12,709 nt of DNA from assembly GCA_002687795.1 (NCBI GenBank), contig NZBG01000007.1:1977-14685 (forward strand), in the 5' to 3' direction. Below, piece after piece: positions 6,164-11,512 of the stretch. The notes below the pieces were generated by a model, which saw only the letters and a list, made by a program, of their open reading frames with translations, searched no databases and had not been told where the DNA came from. Every line of letters begins with the position of its first letter. Positions within the stretch are counted from its first letter, which is position 1. Position numbers and translations under genes: made by a program. The DNA comes from Candidatus Woesearchaeota archaeon (GTDB lineage: Archaea > Nanobdellota > Nanobdellia > Woesearchaeales > GCA-2687795).

Positions 6164-7201
6164 ATGCTCCCAAAAAACCAACTCAAGCAAATCAGAAAAG
6201 AACTGGAAGAACACAAAAACCCTTTAATCTTCTTCCATGACGATCCTGACGGCTTATGCTCTTTTCTCCAGTTTTACAGGTTTGTGGGAGATGGGAAAGG
6301 GGTTGTTGTAAAATCATATCCTGATTTAGGGCCAGAATTCTTAAGAAAGGTTGATGAATATGAGCCAGATATTGTTTTTGTGCTTGACAAGCCAACAATA
6401 AGCCAGGGTTTTATTGATGGTATTAAGGTAAAAGTGGTCATTATAGACCATCATCCACCTCCAAAAGAGCCTTACAGAAACTGTGATTACTATAACCCCA
6501 GATTAGATAACCCTGAAGACAACTCACCAGTCTCCTCAATCTGCTATAATGTAGTAAAACAGGACATCTGGATAGCAATGGCAGGAGCTGTGGGAGACTG
6601 GACATTGCCGGATTTCCTGCCAAAGTTCAGAGAAGAATATCCCTGTTTGCTGCCTAAGGAAATAAAAAAGCCAGAGGATGCATTATACAACAGCAAATTA
6701 GGAAACTTAGTAAGAATCTTCTCTTTCATCTTAAAAGGCAAATCAAGCGAGGTAATGAGCTGTGTTAAGATTCTTACAAGGGTAAAACAGCCAGAGGAAA
6801 TACTGGAACAGAAAACAGCCCAGGGCAAGTATGTGTATAAAAAATATAACAAAGTTAATCTGCAGTATCAGGAGCTGTTAAAAGAAGCACTGAAAGAAAG
6901 CAAAAAAAGCAAGGATTTTTTGATGTTTATCTATAAAAACAAGAATTCTTTTACTTCAGACCTGAGCAATGAGATGATATATAAATTCCCTGAAAAGATA
7001 ATTTTAATCGGAAGGGAAAAGAATGGTGAAGTCAAATGCAGCCTGAGGTCTTCCAAGGCAATACTACCCCCTGTTCTTGAAAAGGCTTTGAAGAACATAG
7101 ACGGCTATGGAGGGGGTCATGAGCATGCCTGCGGTGTCTGCGTTAAGGAGAAGGATTTTGAGAGGTTTCTTAAAAAGTTAAAAGAATTATTACAGATTTA
7201 A
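6164..7201 (+). CDS. DHH-family (RecJ-like) phosphoesterase
   Basis: Predicted metal-dependent phosphoesterase of the DHH superfamily, 345 residues. Archaeal members include single-strand exonucleases of the RecJ/GAN type, which act in replication and repair, and nanoRNA or cyclic-dinucleotide hydrolases. Visible: motif I FHDDPDGLCS (about 24-33), motif II FVLDKP (about 72-77), motif III IDHHPPP (about 94-100), motif IV GAVGDW (about 141-146), and the C-terminal DHHA1 signature GYGGGHEHACG (about 314-324). All metal-binding Asp/His positions appear intact. A 345-residue length without extra OB or coiled-coil domains suits the archaeal RecJ-like proteins. It has its own leaderless-type promoter. 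Its stop overlaps the stop of the convergent gene by four bases. The superfamily is sure; exonuclease versus phosphodiesterase is open. Confidence 0.92.
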   Translation: MLPKNQLKQIRKELEEHKNPLIFFHDDPDGLCSFLQFYRFVGDGKGVVVKSYPDLGPEFLRKVDEYEPDIVFVLDKPTISQGFIDGIKVKVVIIDHHPPPKEPYRNCDYYNPRLDNPEDNSPVSSICYNVVKQDIWIAMAGAVGDWTLPDFLPKFREEYPCLLPKEIKKPEDALYNSKLGNLVRIFSFILKGKSSEVMSCVKILTRVKQPEEILEQKTAQGKYVYKKYNKVNLQYQELLKEALKESKKSKDFLMFIYKNKNSFTSDLSNEMIYKFPEKIILIGREKNGEVKCSLRSSKAILPPVLEKALKNIDGYGGGHEHACGVCVKEKDFERFLKKLKELLQI

Positions 7202-7743
7202 GGACGGTTTCCCTGCACAGAAGGATTTGTCCATGATTCAGCTGAATACCTGTATAAGTTCAGGAAGCTTTTGATTATAGAATGCAGATGGTTAACATCC
7301 CCCAGAATATTCTTTTTATAGGCATCAGTGTAAAACCCATAAAAGTATTTGTTGAATATGGTTCTGAAGAAGTAATAGATTGGCTTTGTTTCCCATCTGT
7401 TTTCATAGTCTGTCTCAAAGAAACCATCAAACACAATCTGGACCTTTCCCTGGTTTAGCTTTATCTTTGCCTTTTCTTTTTCCACTTCAACCTCTTTTAT
7501 ATCTGACATTATGATTCTCATCCTGATAACATTCTTTGCATATGTTGTGATCTTTTTCCAGGGCTCAAGCACAAGCTCTATATATTTACCTTCAGCGGTT
7601 GTTTTCTCCATATTCTTTACTTCCTTTTTATCATATCCTTTGCTTCTTAGCCATTCATCTATTGTTTTATATAATTCATTAACATCAAACAGGCCCTCAT
7701 AAGTAAGCCGCATATGGTCCACTACAATGGTTCTTTCTGCCAT
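7198..7743 (-). CDS. Conserved archaeal protein of unknown function, 181 residues
   Basis: I recognise the pattern as a protein widespread in DPANN-type archaea but know no function for it. It begins MAERTIVVDHMRLTYEGLFD, followed by ELYKTIDEWLRSKGYDKKEV and the well-formed LEPWKKITTYAKNVIRMRIIMS. Then come charged strands VEVEKEKAKIKLNQGKVQIV, FDGFFETDYENRWETKPIYY, and an aromatic FFRTIFNKYFYGFY segment. There is no signal peptide or clear membrane span and no obvious catalytic motif; an alternating strand pattern suggests a beta-rich cytoplasmic fold. It is divergent from gatB, with the two TATA boxes about 30 bases apart, and its tail overlaps the DHH gene stop by four bases. A leaderless-type promoter supports the ATG at 7743. 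Confidence 0.88.
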   Translation of the reverse strand: MAERTIVVDHMRLTYEGLFDVNELYKTIDEWLRSKGYDKKEVKNMEKTTAEGKYIELVLEPWKKITTYAKNVIRMRIIMSDIKEVEVEKEKAKIKLNQGKVQIVFDGFFETDYENRWETKPIYYFFRTIFNKYFYGFYTDAYKKNILGDVNHLHSIIKSFLNLYRYSAESWTNPSVQGNRP

Positions 7744-7766
7744 AAAGATTGTTTAGAACTTTCTAA

Positions 7767-7774
7767 ATTATAAA
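7767..7774 (-). promoter_or_regulatory. TATA box of the conserved 181-residue protein gene
   Basis: The minus strand reads TTTATAAT, centred 27-28 bases before the ATG at 7743. Together with the gatB box it forms a compact divergent promoter pair, so one bound factor could affect both genes. Confidence 0.6.
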
Positions 7775-7797
7775 TCTTTTCTTTTCTTGCGATAAAT

Positions 7798-7805
7798 TTT
7801 TATAA
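7798..7805 (+). promoter_or_regulatory. TATA box of gatB
   Basis: TTTTATAA is centred about 26 bases before the gatB ATG at 7827, the spacing expected for a leaderless message. No SD precedes the ATG. Confidence 0.6.
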
Positions 7806-7826
7806 CTGTAAACAAAAAATATTGGA

Positions 7827-9242
7827 ATGGAGTTTAAATCTGATATTGTAATAGGCCTTGAATGCCATGTTCAGCTGAACACAGCTTCAAAGCTCTTTTG
7901 CTCCTGTCCCAGCCAGGAAGAAGGGCAGTCTAATACTAAATGCTGCCCAACATGTCTGGGAATGCCTGGAAGCAAGCCTGTTGTGAATAAGAAAGCAATA
8001 GATTTCGGGATTAAGCTGTCACTTGCAACAAACAGCAAGATAGCAAAGGAACTGATATTCTCAAGAAAATCTTATTTTTATCCTGATATGGCAAAGGATT
8101 TCCAGATAAGCCAATATGAGATCCCATTGAGCACGGAAGGCAGTATGAAGCTTAAATCCGGGAAAGAGGTTAACCTGAAGAGAATCCATATGGAAGAAGA
8201 TCCTGCTGCTTTGGTTCATACAGGCTCTATTCAAAGCAGCCCGTATGTGCTTGTTGATTATAACAGGAGCGGCAACCCTTTGCTTGAGATAGTAACAGAG
8301 CCGGAGCTTGAAAGCCCTGAAGAGGCCCGTGATTTTATGAACAGGCTGATAACAGTATTGCAGTATCTTGAGATATTCAATCTTGATTCCTGTATCGTAA
8401 AAGCAGACGCAAATATATCATTAAAAGAGTCTGGTTATCAAAGGGTTGAGGTAAAGAACATAACAGGTTTTAAGGAGATAGAAAGAGCATTGTTTTATGA
8501 GGTTGAAAGGCAGAAGCAGGAATTAAAAGAAGGCAAAAAGATAGTGCAGGAAACAAGAGCCTGGGATTCTGCTAAGGGCACAACCTTTTCTTTAAGGACA
8601 AAGGAGACAGAAGAGGATTATGGGTATACTATTGAAACAGATTTAGTCCCTATAGAACTTACAAAGGGATGGTTGGATGAAGTAAGAGAAACTCTCCCTG
8701 AGCTTGCCCAGGAAAAGGTAAAGAAGTTTATTTCAAAGCATAAAATAAATAAGGTAGATGCAGAGGTAATAGCGCAGGAAAGGTTGTTAGCTGAGCTGTT
8801 TGAGAAAGTTGCTGCTGAAATAAACCCCGAGCTGGCAGCTAAATGGCTGAGGAGAGAGCTGATGAGGGTTCTGCATTATAATAAGAAGGAACTGCATCAG
8901 CTTGAGATTGATGAAACGCATTTAATTGATTTGTTAGGATTGGTTGAGAGCAAACAGATAACTGACAATGTTGCAAAGAAACTGCTGGAGAAACTGGTTG
9001 AGAAGCCTTTTGATGTTAAAGAGTATGTTAAGAAAGAGAAGCTGGGGAAATTATCTGATTCTGGTGAGATTGAGAAGATTTGCTTAGAGACGATAAAGGA
9101 GAATCCTCAGGCTGTGGAAGATTATAAGAATGGAGAGGCAAAGGCATTGAACTTTATTGTTGGCCAGGTTATGAGAAAAACTCAAGGCAAGGCTGATGCT
9201 GAGATGGTTAGGAGGATTGTTGGGGATAATATATCCTCATAA
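7827..9242 (+). CDS. gatB: Asp-tRNA(Asn)/Glu-tRNA(Gln) amidotransferase subunit B
   Basis: GatB subunit of the GatCAB amidotransferase. The enzyme converts mischarged Asp-tRNA(Asn) and/or Glu-tRNA(Gln) to the correct amide forms, using ammonia delivered from GatA. At 471 residues it is full length. Visible: DIVIGLECHVQLNTASKLF at the N-terminus, a four-Cys zinc site CSC (25-27) with CCPTC (39-43), GMPGSKPVVN, YFYPDMAKDFQISQYE, HMEEDPA, DYNRSGNPLLEIVTEPE, VKADANISL and VEVKNITGFKEIERAL, then the helical tail and YqeY-like domain (about 325-470). gatA and gatC are not adjacent. Archaea normally use GatDE for Gln-tRNA, so here GatCAB may mainly serve Asn-tRNA; that is inference. A small cysteine-rich secreted protein gene follows after seven bases. 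Confidence 0.97.
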   Translation: MEFKSDIVIGLECHVQLNTASKLFCSCPSQEEGQSNTKCCPTCLGMPGSKPVVNKKAIDFGIKLSLATNSKIAKELIFSRKSYFYPDMAKDFQISQYEIPLSTEGSMKLKSGKEVNLKRIHMEEDPAALVHTGSIQSSPYVLVDYNRSGNPLLEIVTEPELESPEEARDFMNRLITVLQYLEIFNLDSCIVKADANISLKESGYQRVEVKNITGFKEIERALFYEVERQKQELKEGKKIVQETRAWDSAKGTTFSLRTKETEEDYGYTIETDLVPIELTKGWLDEVRETLPELAQEKVKKFISKHKINKVDAEVIAQERLLAELFEKVAAEINPELAAKWLRRELMRVLHYNKKELHQLEIDETHLIDLLGLVESKQITDNVAKKLLEKLVEKPFDVKEYVKKEKLGKLSDSGEIEKICLETIKENPQAVEDYKNGEAKALNFIVGQVMRKTQGKADAEMVRRIVGDNISS

Positions 9243-9249
9243 AGATAGT

Positions 9250-9501
9250 ATGAAAAACAGGAAAATAGTTGCGATAATCCCAATAATCCTAATTATTGGA
9301 ATAGGAAGCATGATTCTGATAAGCTTTTTTGATAAACAAGATACGCTGCCTGAAACTCAACAAACAGGTTGTTTAGGCAGCTGCAGGTGTATGGAAGAAT
9401 GCAATAAGGAAGGCCCTACATATTTTATTCCGGCTGAAGAAGGCGCTTCTGAATGCGCTGGGAATACTGATGGAAAAATATGCTGCTGTTCTGGGGTATA
9501 A
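9250..9501 (+). CDS. Small membrane-anchored cysteine-rich protein
   Basis: A protein of 83 residues that I cannot assign to a named family. Residues 6-26 (IVAIIPIILIIGIGSMILIS...) form one hydrophobic segment after MKNRK, a signal anchor that would place the remainder outside the cell. The outer part has eight cysteines (41, 45, 47, 51, 69, 78, 79, 80) in the pattern GCLGSCRCMEEC...EC...CCC, and an even number fits four disulfides. The start at 9250 is seven bases after the gatB stop; an earlier in-frame start inside gatB would spoil the signal anchor. There is no SD, and expression probably depends on gatB transcription. A hairpin-capable TGGGG/CCCCA overlaps its stop codon. Metal binding is an alternative to disulfides. 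Confidence 0.75.
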   Translation: MKNRKIVAIIPIILIIGIGSMILISFFDKQDTLPETQQTGCLGSCRCMEECNKEGPTYFIPAEEGASECAGNTDGKICCCSGV

Positions 9502-9567
9502 GCCCCAAAAAAACCTAATATAAACTGCTGATATACAAAGTAATTAGAGTCCTTAAAAACAAAAAGG

Positions 9568-9575
9568 TTTAAATA
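9568..9575 (+). promoter_or_regulatory. TATA box (TTTAAATA) of the leader ORF and kinase gene
   Basis: AAAAAGGTTTAAATAATCC contains TTTAAATA centred about 28-29 bases before the ATG of the 25-codon ORF at 9600. An A/G-rich BRE-like stretch precedes it. No comparable box lies before the kinase ATG at 9718, so the kinase is probably read from this promoter. Confidence 0.6.
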
Positions 9576-9599
9576 ATCCTAGTCTCAGAAATTAAAATC

Positions 9600-9677
9600 A
9601 TGAAAGGTTCTAGTCAGAAAATAAACATGACAACTGGTTCTACTAGTCATATGACTAAAACAATGATGAAGCAATAA
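9600..9677 (+). CDS. Candidate Thr/Met/Lys-rich leader peptide, 25 residues
   Basis: The ATG at 9600 opens 25 codons ending in TAA. The composition is striking: five Thr, five Met and four Lys, with one Ile and one Asn, so 16 of 25 residues are aspartate-family amino acids. It contains MTTGSTSHMTKTMMK. No Leu, Val, Asp or Glu is present, which makes a folded protein unlikely. A TTTAAATA box at leaderless spacing supports transcription and translation. It ends 40 bases before an aspartokinase-like gene with no promoter of its own in between; the gap contains a U-tract. By analogy with bacterial thrL-type leaders it may sense charged Thr/Met/Lys tRNAs. That is inference; a small RNA or chance ORF remains possible. 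Confidence 0.5.
   Translation: MKGSSQKINMTTGSTSHMTKTMMKQ
9606..9657 (+). repeat. Repeated and palindromic element inside the leader ORF
   Basis: GGTTCTAGTCA (9606-9616) recurs as GGTTCTACTAGTCA (9636-9649), differing by one inserted CTA. The second copy runs into the perfect 14-base palindrome TAGTCATATGACTA (9644-9657). The strand TGACTA (9652-9657) can pair with TAGTCA at either 9611-9616 or 9644-9649, so two RNA folds are mutually exclusive. GGTTCT appears a third time at 9708-9713, just before the kinase ATG. It could be an RNA switch or an operator. Confidence 0.5.
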
Positions 9678-9685
9678 GCTTCTCA

Positions 9686-9690
9686 TTTTT
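9686..9690 (+). terminator. U-tract between leader ORF and kinase, possible attenuator site
   Basis: Five T residues within TCTCATTTTTCTTCT lie just after the leader stop codon and downstream of the palindrome. Archaeal polymerase can stop on such tracts, so this is a candidate conditional terminator. Weak on its own. Confidence 0.3.
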
Positions 9691-9717
9691 CTTCTAAATC
9701 TTTAACAGGTTCTGAAA

Positions 9718-10518
9718 ATGAGTTTAGCTGATAATTCTGCGGACAGAGAAAGATATGTGGTTAAGATTGGCGGCAGTGTTCTTACCTCTGATGATGCTTA
9801 TGCATACCAAGCCAGGCGGATTATTGATTTTTATGAAAAAACAAATGCTGAGCGGGTTTATATTATCCCTTCTGCAAGAAAAGGCCATACCGATGAATTA
9901 ATCAACAATCTTTGCAAAACTCCTGGAGATAAACAGTCTTTAGATAGGCTGCTTGATGGGGATTATAACGTTGAAGAAGACGTAAAACGGTTTGATAACA
10001 CAGATATAGCAAGGTATTTGTTAACAGGGGAGATTGAATCAGCTCAAAGATTTAGAAAAGAAACCTCAAGATTAGGTGTTGATCCCCAGTCATTATTGCA
10101 AGGGGTTAATTTTCCCATTATTGCAGATGACAGGTATTTATTTGCATCTGTTGACTTAGGAGCTTCAGAAGGTTCAGGTGTAATTGACAAAATCAATAAC
10201 AGGATTGTTATAGTCCCTGGCTTTGGCGCGCATAATTACAATAAAGAGGTTGTGTTGTTAGGAAGAAACTCTTCTGATTTTGTTGCAGCTTTGATAGGCC
10301 ATCTTGACCCTCTTGTAAAAGAAGTGATTTATCTTAAAGATGTGGGAGGCATATACTTAGATGGTAAAGTTAAGGAATCTATGACAAAAGAAGAGTATAC
10401 CAAGGCTGGAATTAAAAAGGTTCTAGACCCAAGATGTTTAGAGTATCTGGGCAGTTATGGGATTAGAGTACAACATTGTGAGTCTGAGATAGGCGAAGGA
10501 GGAACTGTAATCACTTAG
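9718..10518 (+). CDS. Aspartokinase-like amino-acid kinase without ACT domains
   Basis: Amino-acid-kinase-fold protein of 266 residues, most like the catalytic domain of aspartate kinase, the first step toward Lys, Thr, Met and Ile. Visible: VVKIGGSVLTS (about 14-24; phosphate-binding loop), IIPSARKGHTDEL (about 49-61, matching the VSAxxGxTDxL motif), VPGFGAHN (166-173), LGRNSSDFVAALIG (181-194, matching LGRGGSD of aspartokinases), YLKDVGGIYLDG (205-216), and IKKVLDPRCLEY (232-243, matching GAKVLHPR). It lacks the C-terminal ACT domains that give allosteric feedback in most aspartokinases. KIGGS at the N-terminus is also seen in UMP, isopentenyl-phosphate and glutamate kinases, so the substrate is not certain. 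It is preceded by the candidate leader ORF; AGGT seven bases before the ATG is a weak SD. It converges on the MGMT-like gene with a nine-base gap. Confidence 0.82.
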   Translation: MSLADNSADRERYVVKIGGSVLTSDDAYAYQARRIIDFYEKTNAERVYIIPSARKGHTDELINNLCKTPGDKQSLDRLLDGDYNVEEDVKRFDNTDIARYLLTGEIESAQRFRKETSRLGVDPQSLLQGVNFPIIADDRYLFASVDLGASEGSGVIDKINNRIVIVPGFGAHNYNKEVVLLGRNSSDFVAALIGHLDPLVKEVIYLKDVGGIYLDGKVKESMTKEEYTKAGIKKVLDPRCLEYLGSYGIRVQHCESEIGEGGTVIT

Positions 10519-10527
10519 GAAACTAGC

Positions 10528-10995
10528 TCAATCTTTCATTAAATTCTCCTCAAACTCCTCAACCACATACTTCTTCCCTTTCTGAATAACCTTATGTCCC
10601 TCTTTCTCCAATAACTTCTTCTGCTCTTCAGCACCGCCAGGATATTTCTCGTTAATAACCCCGCCCGCCTTCAATGTCCTCCAATAAGGAGTAATCTCTT
10701 CCTTCCCTTCAGCTTTATCTTCCTCTGCAGCACCTGCTGCAATCCTTGCAAAGATTCCTGTTGTGATAGGGCAGCCAATGGTTGCATTATGTTTCTTAGC
10801 TAACCTTTCCCTGATTTGGTTAATAGTAATAAGCTTCCCAGAAGGAACACTTCTCATGATTTCACCAACTTCCTTAGGGGCAGGAATAACGCATGTTCCC
10901 TTGCCCCACATCTTAACCAGCTTTCCTTCAAGCTTTACAACTTTCGGGAGGTCTTTGCTGTCTTCCAGCTTCTCTTTAAAGGATTTCTTTGCCAT
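10528..10995 (-). CDS. MGMT-family, alkyltransferase-like (ATL-like) protein lacking the catalytic Cys
   Basis: A protein of 155 residues with the DNA-binding alkyltransferase domain of the MGMT family, which recognises O6-alkylguanine. Visible: KVVKLEGKLVKMWGKGTCVIPAPKEVGEIM, then SGKLITINQIRERLAKKHNATIGCPITTGIF (about 52-82) as the helical DNA-binding part. TPYWRTLKAGGVINEKYPGG (about 102-121) and KKLLEKEGH (126-134) match the MGMT segments PCHRVVxxxGxLxGYxGG and LLxxEG. In this alignment the catalytic PCHR reads PYWR, so the methyl-accepting Cys is absent; Cys75 lies elsewhere. Such ATL-type proteins bind alkylated DNA and flag it for other repair systems. It is the third gene after mre11 and the GyrI-like gene, three bases after the latter's stop, with GAGGT seven bases before the ATG. 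Confidence 0.85.
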   Translation of the reverse strand: MAKKSFKEKLEDSKDLPKVVKLEGKLVKMWGKGTCVIPAPKEVGEIMRSVPSGKLITINQIRERLAKKHNATIGCPITTGIFARIAAGAAEEDKAEGKEEITPYWRTLKAGGVINEKYPGGAEEQKKLLEKEGHKVIQKGKKYVVEEFEENLMKD

Positions 10996-10998
10996 TTT

Positions 10999-11484
10999 CT
11001 AGACCTCTGCCAAAATAACAACATAGTTCTTCCCATAAGCCTTAGCGCATTTAGGACATGTTGTATAGAAGAAATACATCTTCTTGATATTTTTGCCTTT
11101 TGAGCTAACATAAGTCTTCATCTCATTAATCCATTTACCCATATCTTTGTAAGGCCCTTCAAAAACCTTGGAAAGAAAGGTTCCAGATATCTTCTCCATC
11201 TCTGCTTCGGGCACTTCTTTACTGATTGCAATATAGATATCAGCTCCCCATAAAGACTTTTCATCAGAAAGCAGCACAGGCTCAGGAGCAAGAGCATTAG
11301 CCTTCTTAATCCTTTCCATATTCTTTACCATAACCTTGCCAAAGTTCAATGGTATATGAAAGAAGCTTGTTACATGGTCTTTAAGAAATAGTTTACCATG
11401 CCATGTTATTTCCTTATCCTCCCATGGCTCAGGTTCAAACCTTTTACAACAGCCTGTTTCCGAATCTTCATATAGTTTTTCCAT
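10999..11484 (-). CDS. GyrI-like small-molecule-binding domain protein with a CxxC tail
   Basis: Conserved protein of 161 residues of a family often labelled simply hydrolase; I see no hydrolase active site. The pattern ADIYIAISKEVP...SGTFLSKVFEGPYKDMGKWINEMKTYV fits the GyrI-like/effector-binding fold. Also visible: TGCCKRFEPEPWEDKEITW at the N-terminus, HIPLNFGKVM, and C-terminal YFFYTTCPKCAKAYGKNYVV with Cys143 and Cys146, probably a metal or redox pair, perhaps with Cys12 and Cys13. I chose the ATG at 11484 over a GTG at 11493 because the strong SD GGAGGTG (11491-11497) lies six bases before the ATG and overlaps the GTG. It sits 28 bases downstream of mre11 and three bases before the MGMT-like gene. 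The family is also common in bacteria, so transfer is possible. Confidence 0.8.
   Translation of the reverse strand: MEKLYEDSETGCCKRFEPEPWEDKEITWHGKLFLKDHVTSFFHIPLNFGKVMVKNMERIKKANALAPEPVLLSDEKSLWGADIYIAISKEVPEAEMEKISGTFLSKVFEGPYKDMGKWINEMKTYVSSKGKNIKKMYFFYTTCPKCAKAYGKNYVVILAEV
11003..11007 (-). promoter_or_regulatory. Shine-Dalgarno site of the MGMT-like gene
   Basis: GAGGT on the minus strand lies inside the last codons of the GyrI-like gene, seven bases before the ATG at 10995, supporting coupled translation. Confidence 0.55.
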
Positions 11485-11490
11485 AATAAA

Positions 11491-11497
11491 CACCTCC
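11491..11497 (-). promoter_or_regulatory. Strong Shine-Dalgarno site of the GyrI-like gene
   Basis: GGAGGTG on the minus strand, six bases before the ATG at 11484. It fixes the start and shows this cistron is translated from within a longer message, consistent with co-transcription with mre11. Confidence 0.8.
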
Positions 11498-11512
11498 GTT
11501 AGGTATTATGTT

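Noticed and set aside
9492..9507. TGGGG-TATAAG-CCCCA hairpin overlapping the stop of the cysteine-rich gene, considered as a terminator
   Set aside because: It is followed by an A-run rather than a T-run on the plus strand, and no minus-strand gene ends here. I keep it only as a possible RNA hairpin.
11485..11493. GTG start for the GyrI-like gene
   Set aside because: The SD GGAGGTG overlaps this GTG and is correctly spaced for the ATG at 11484.
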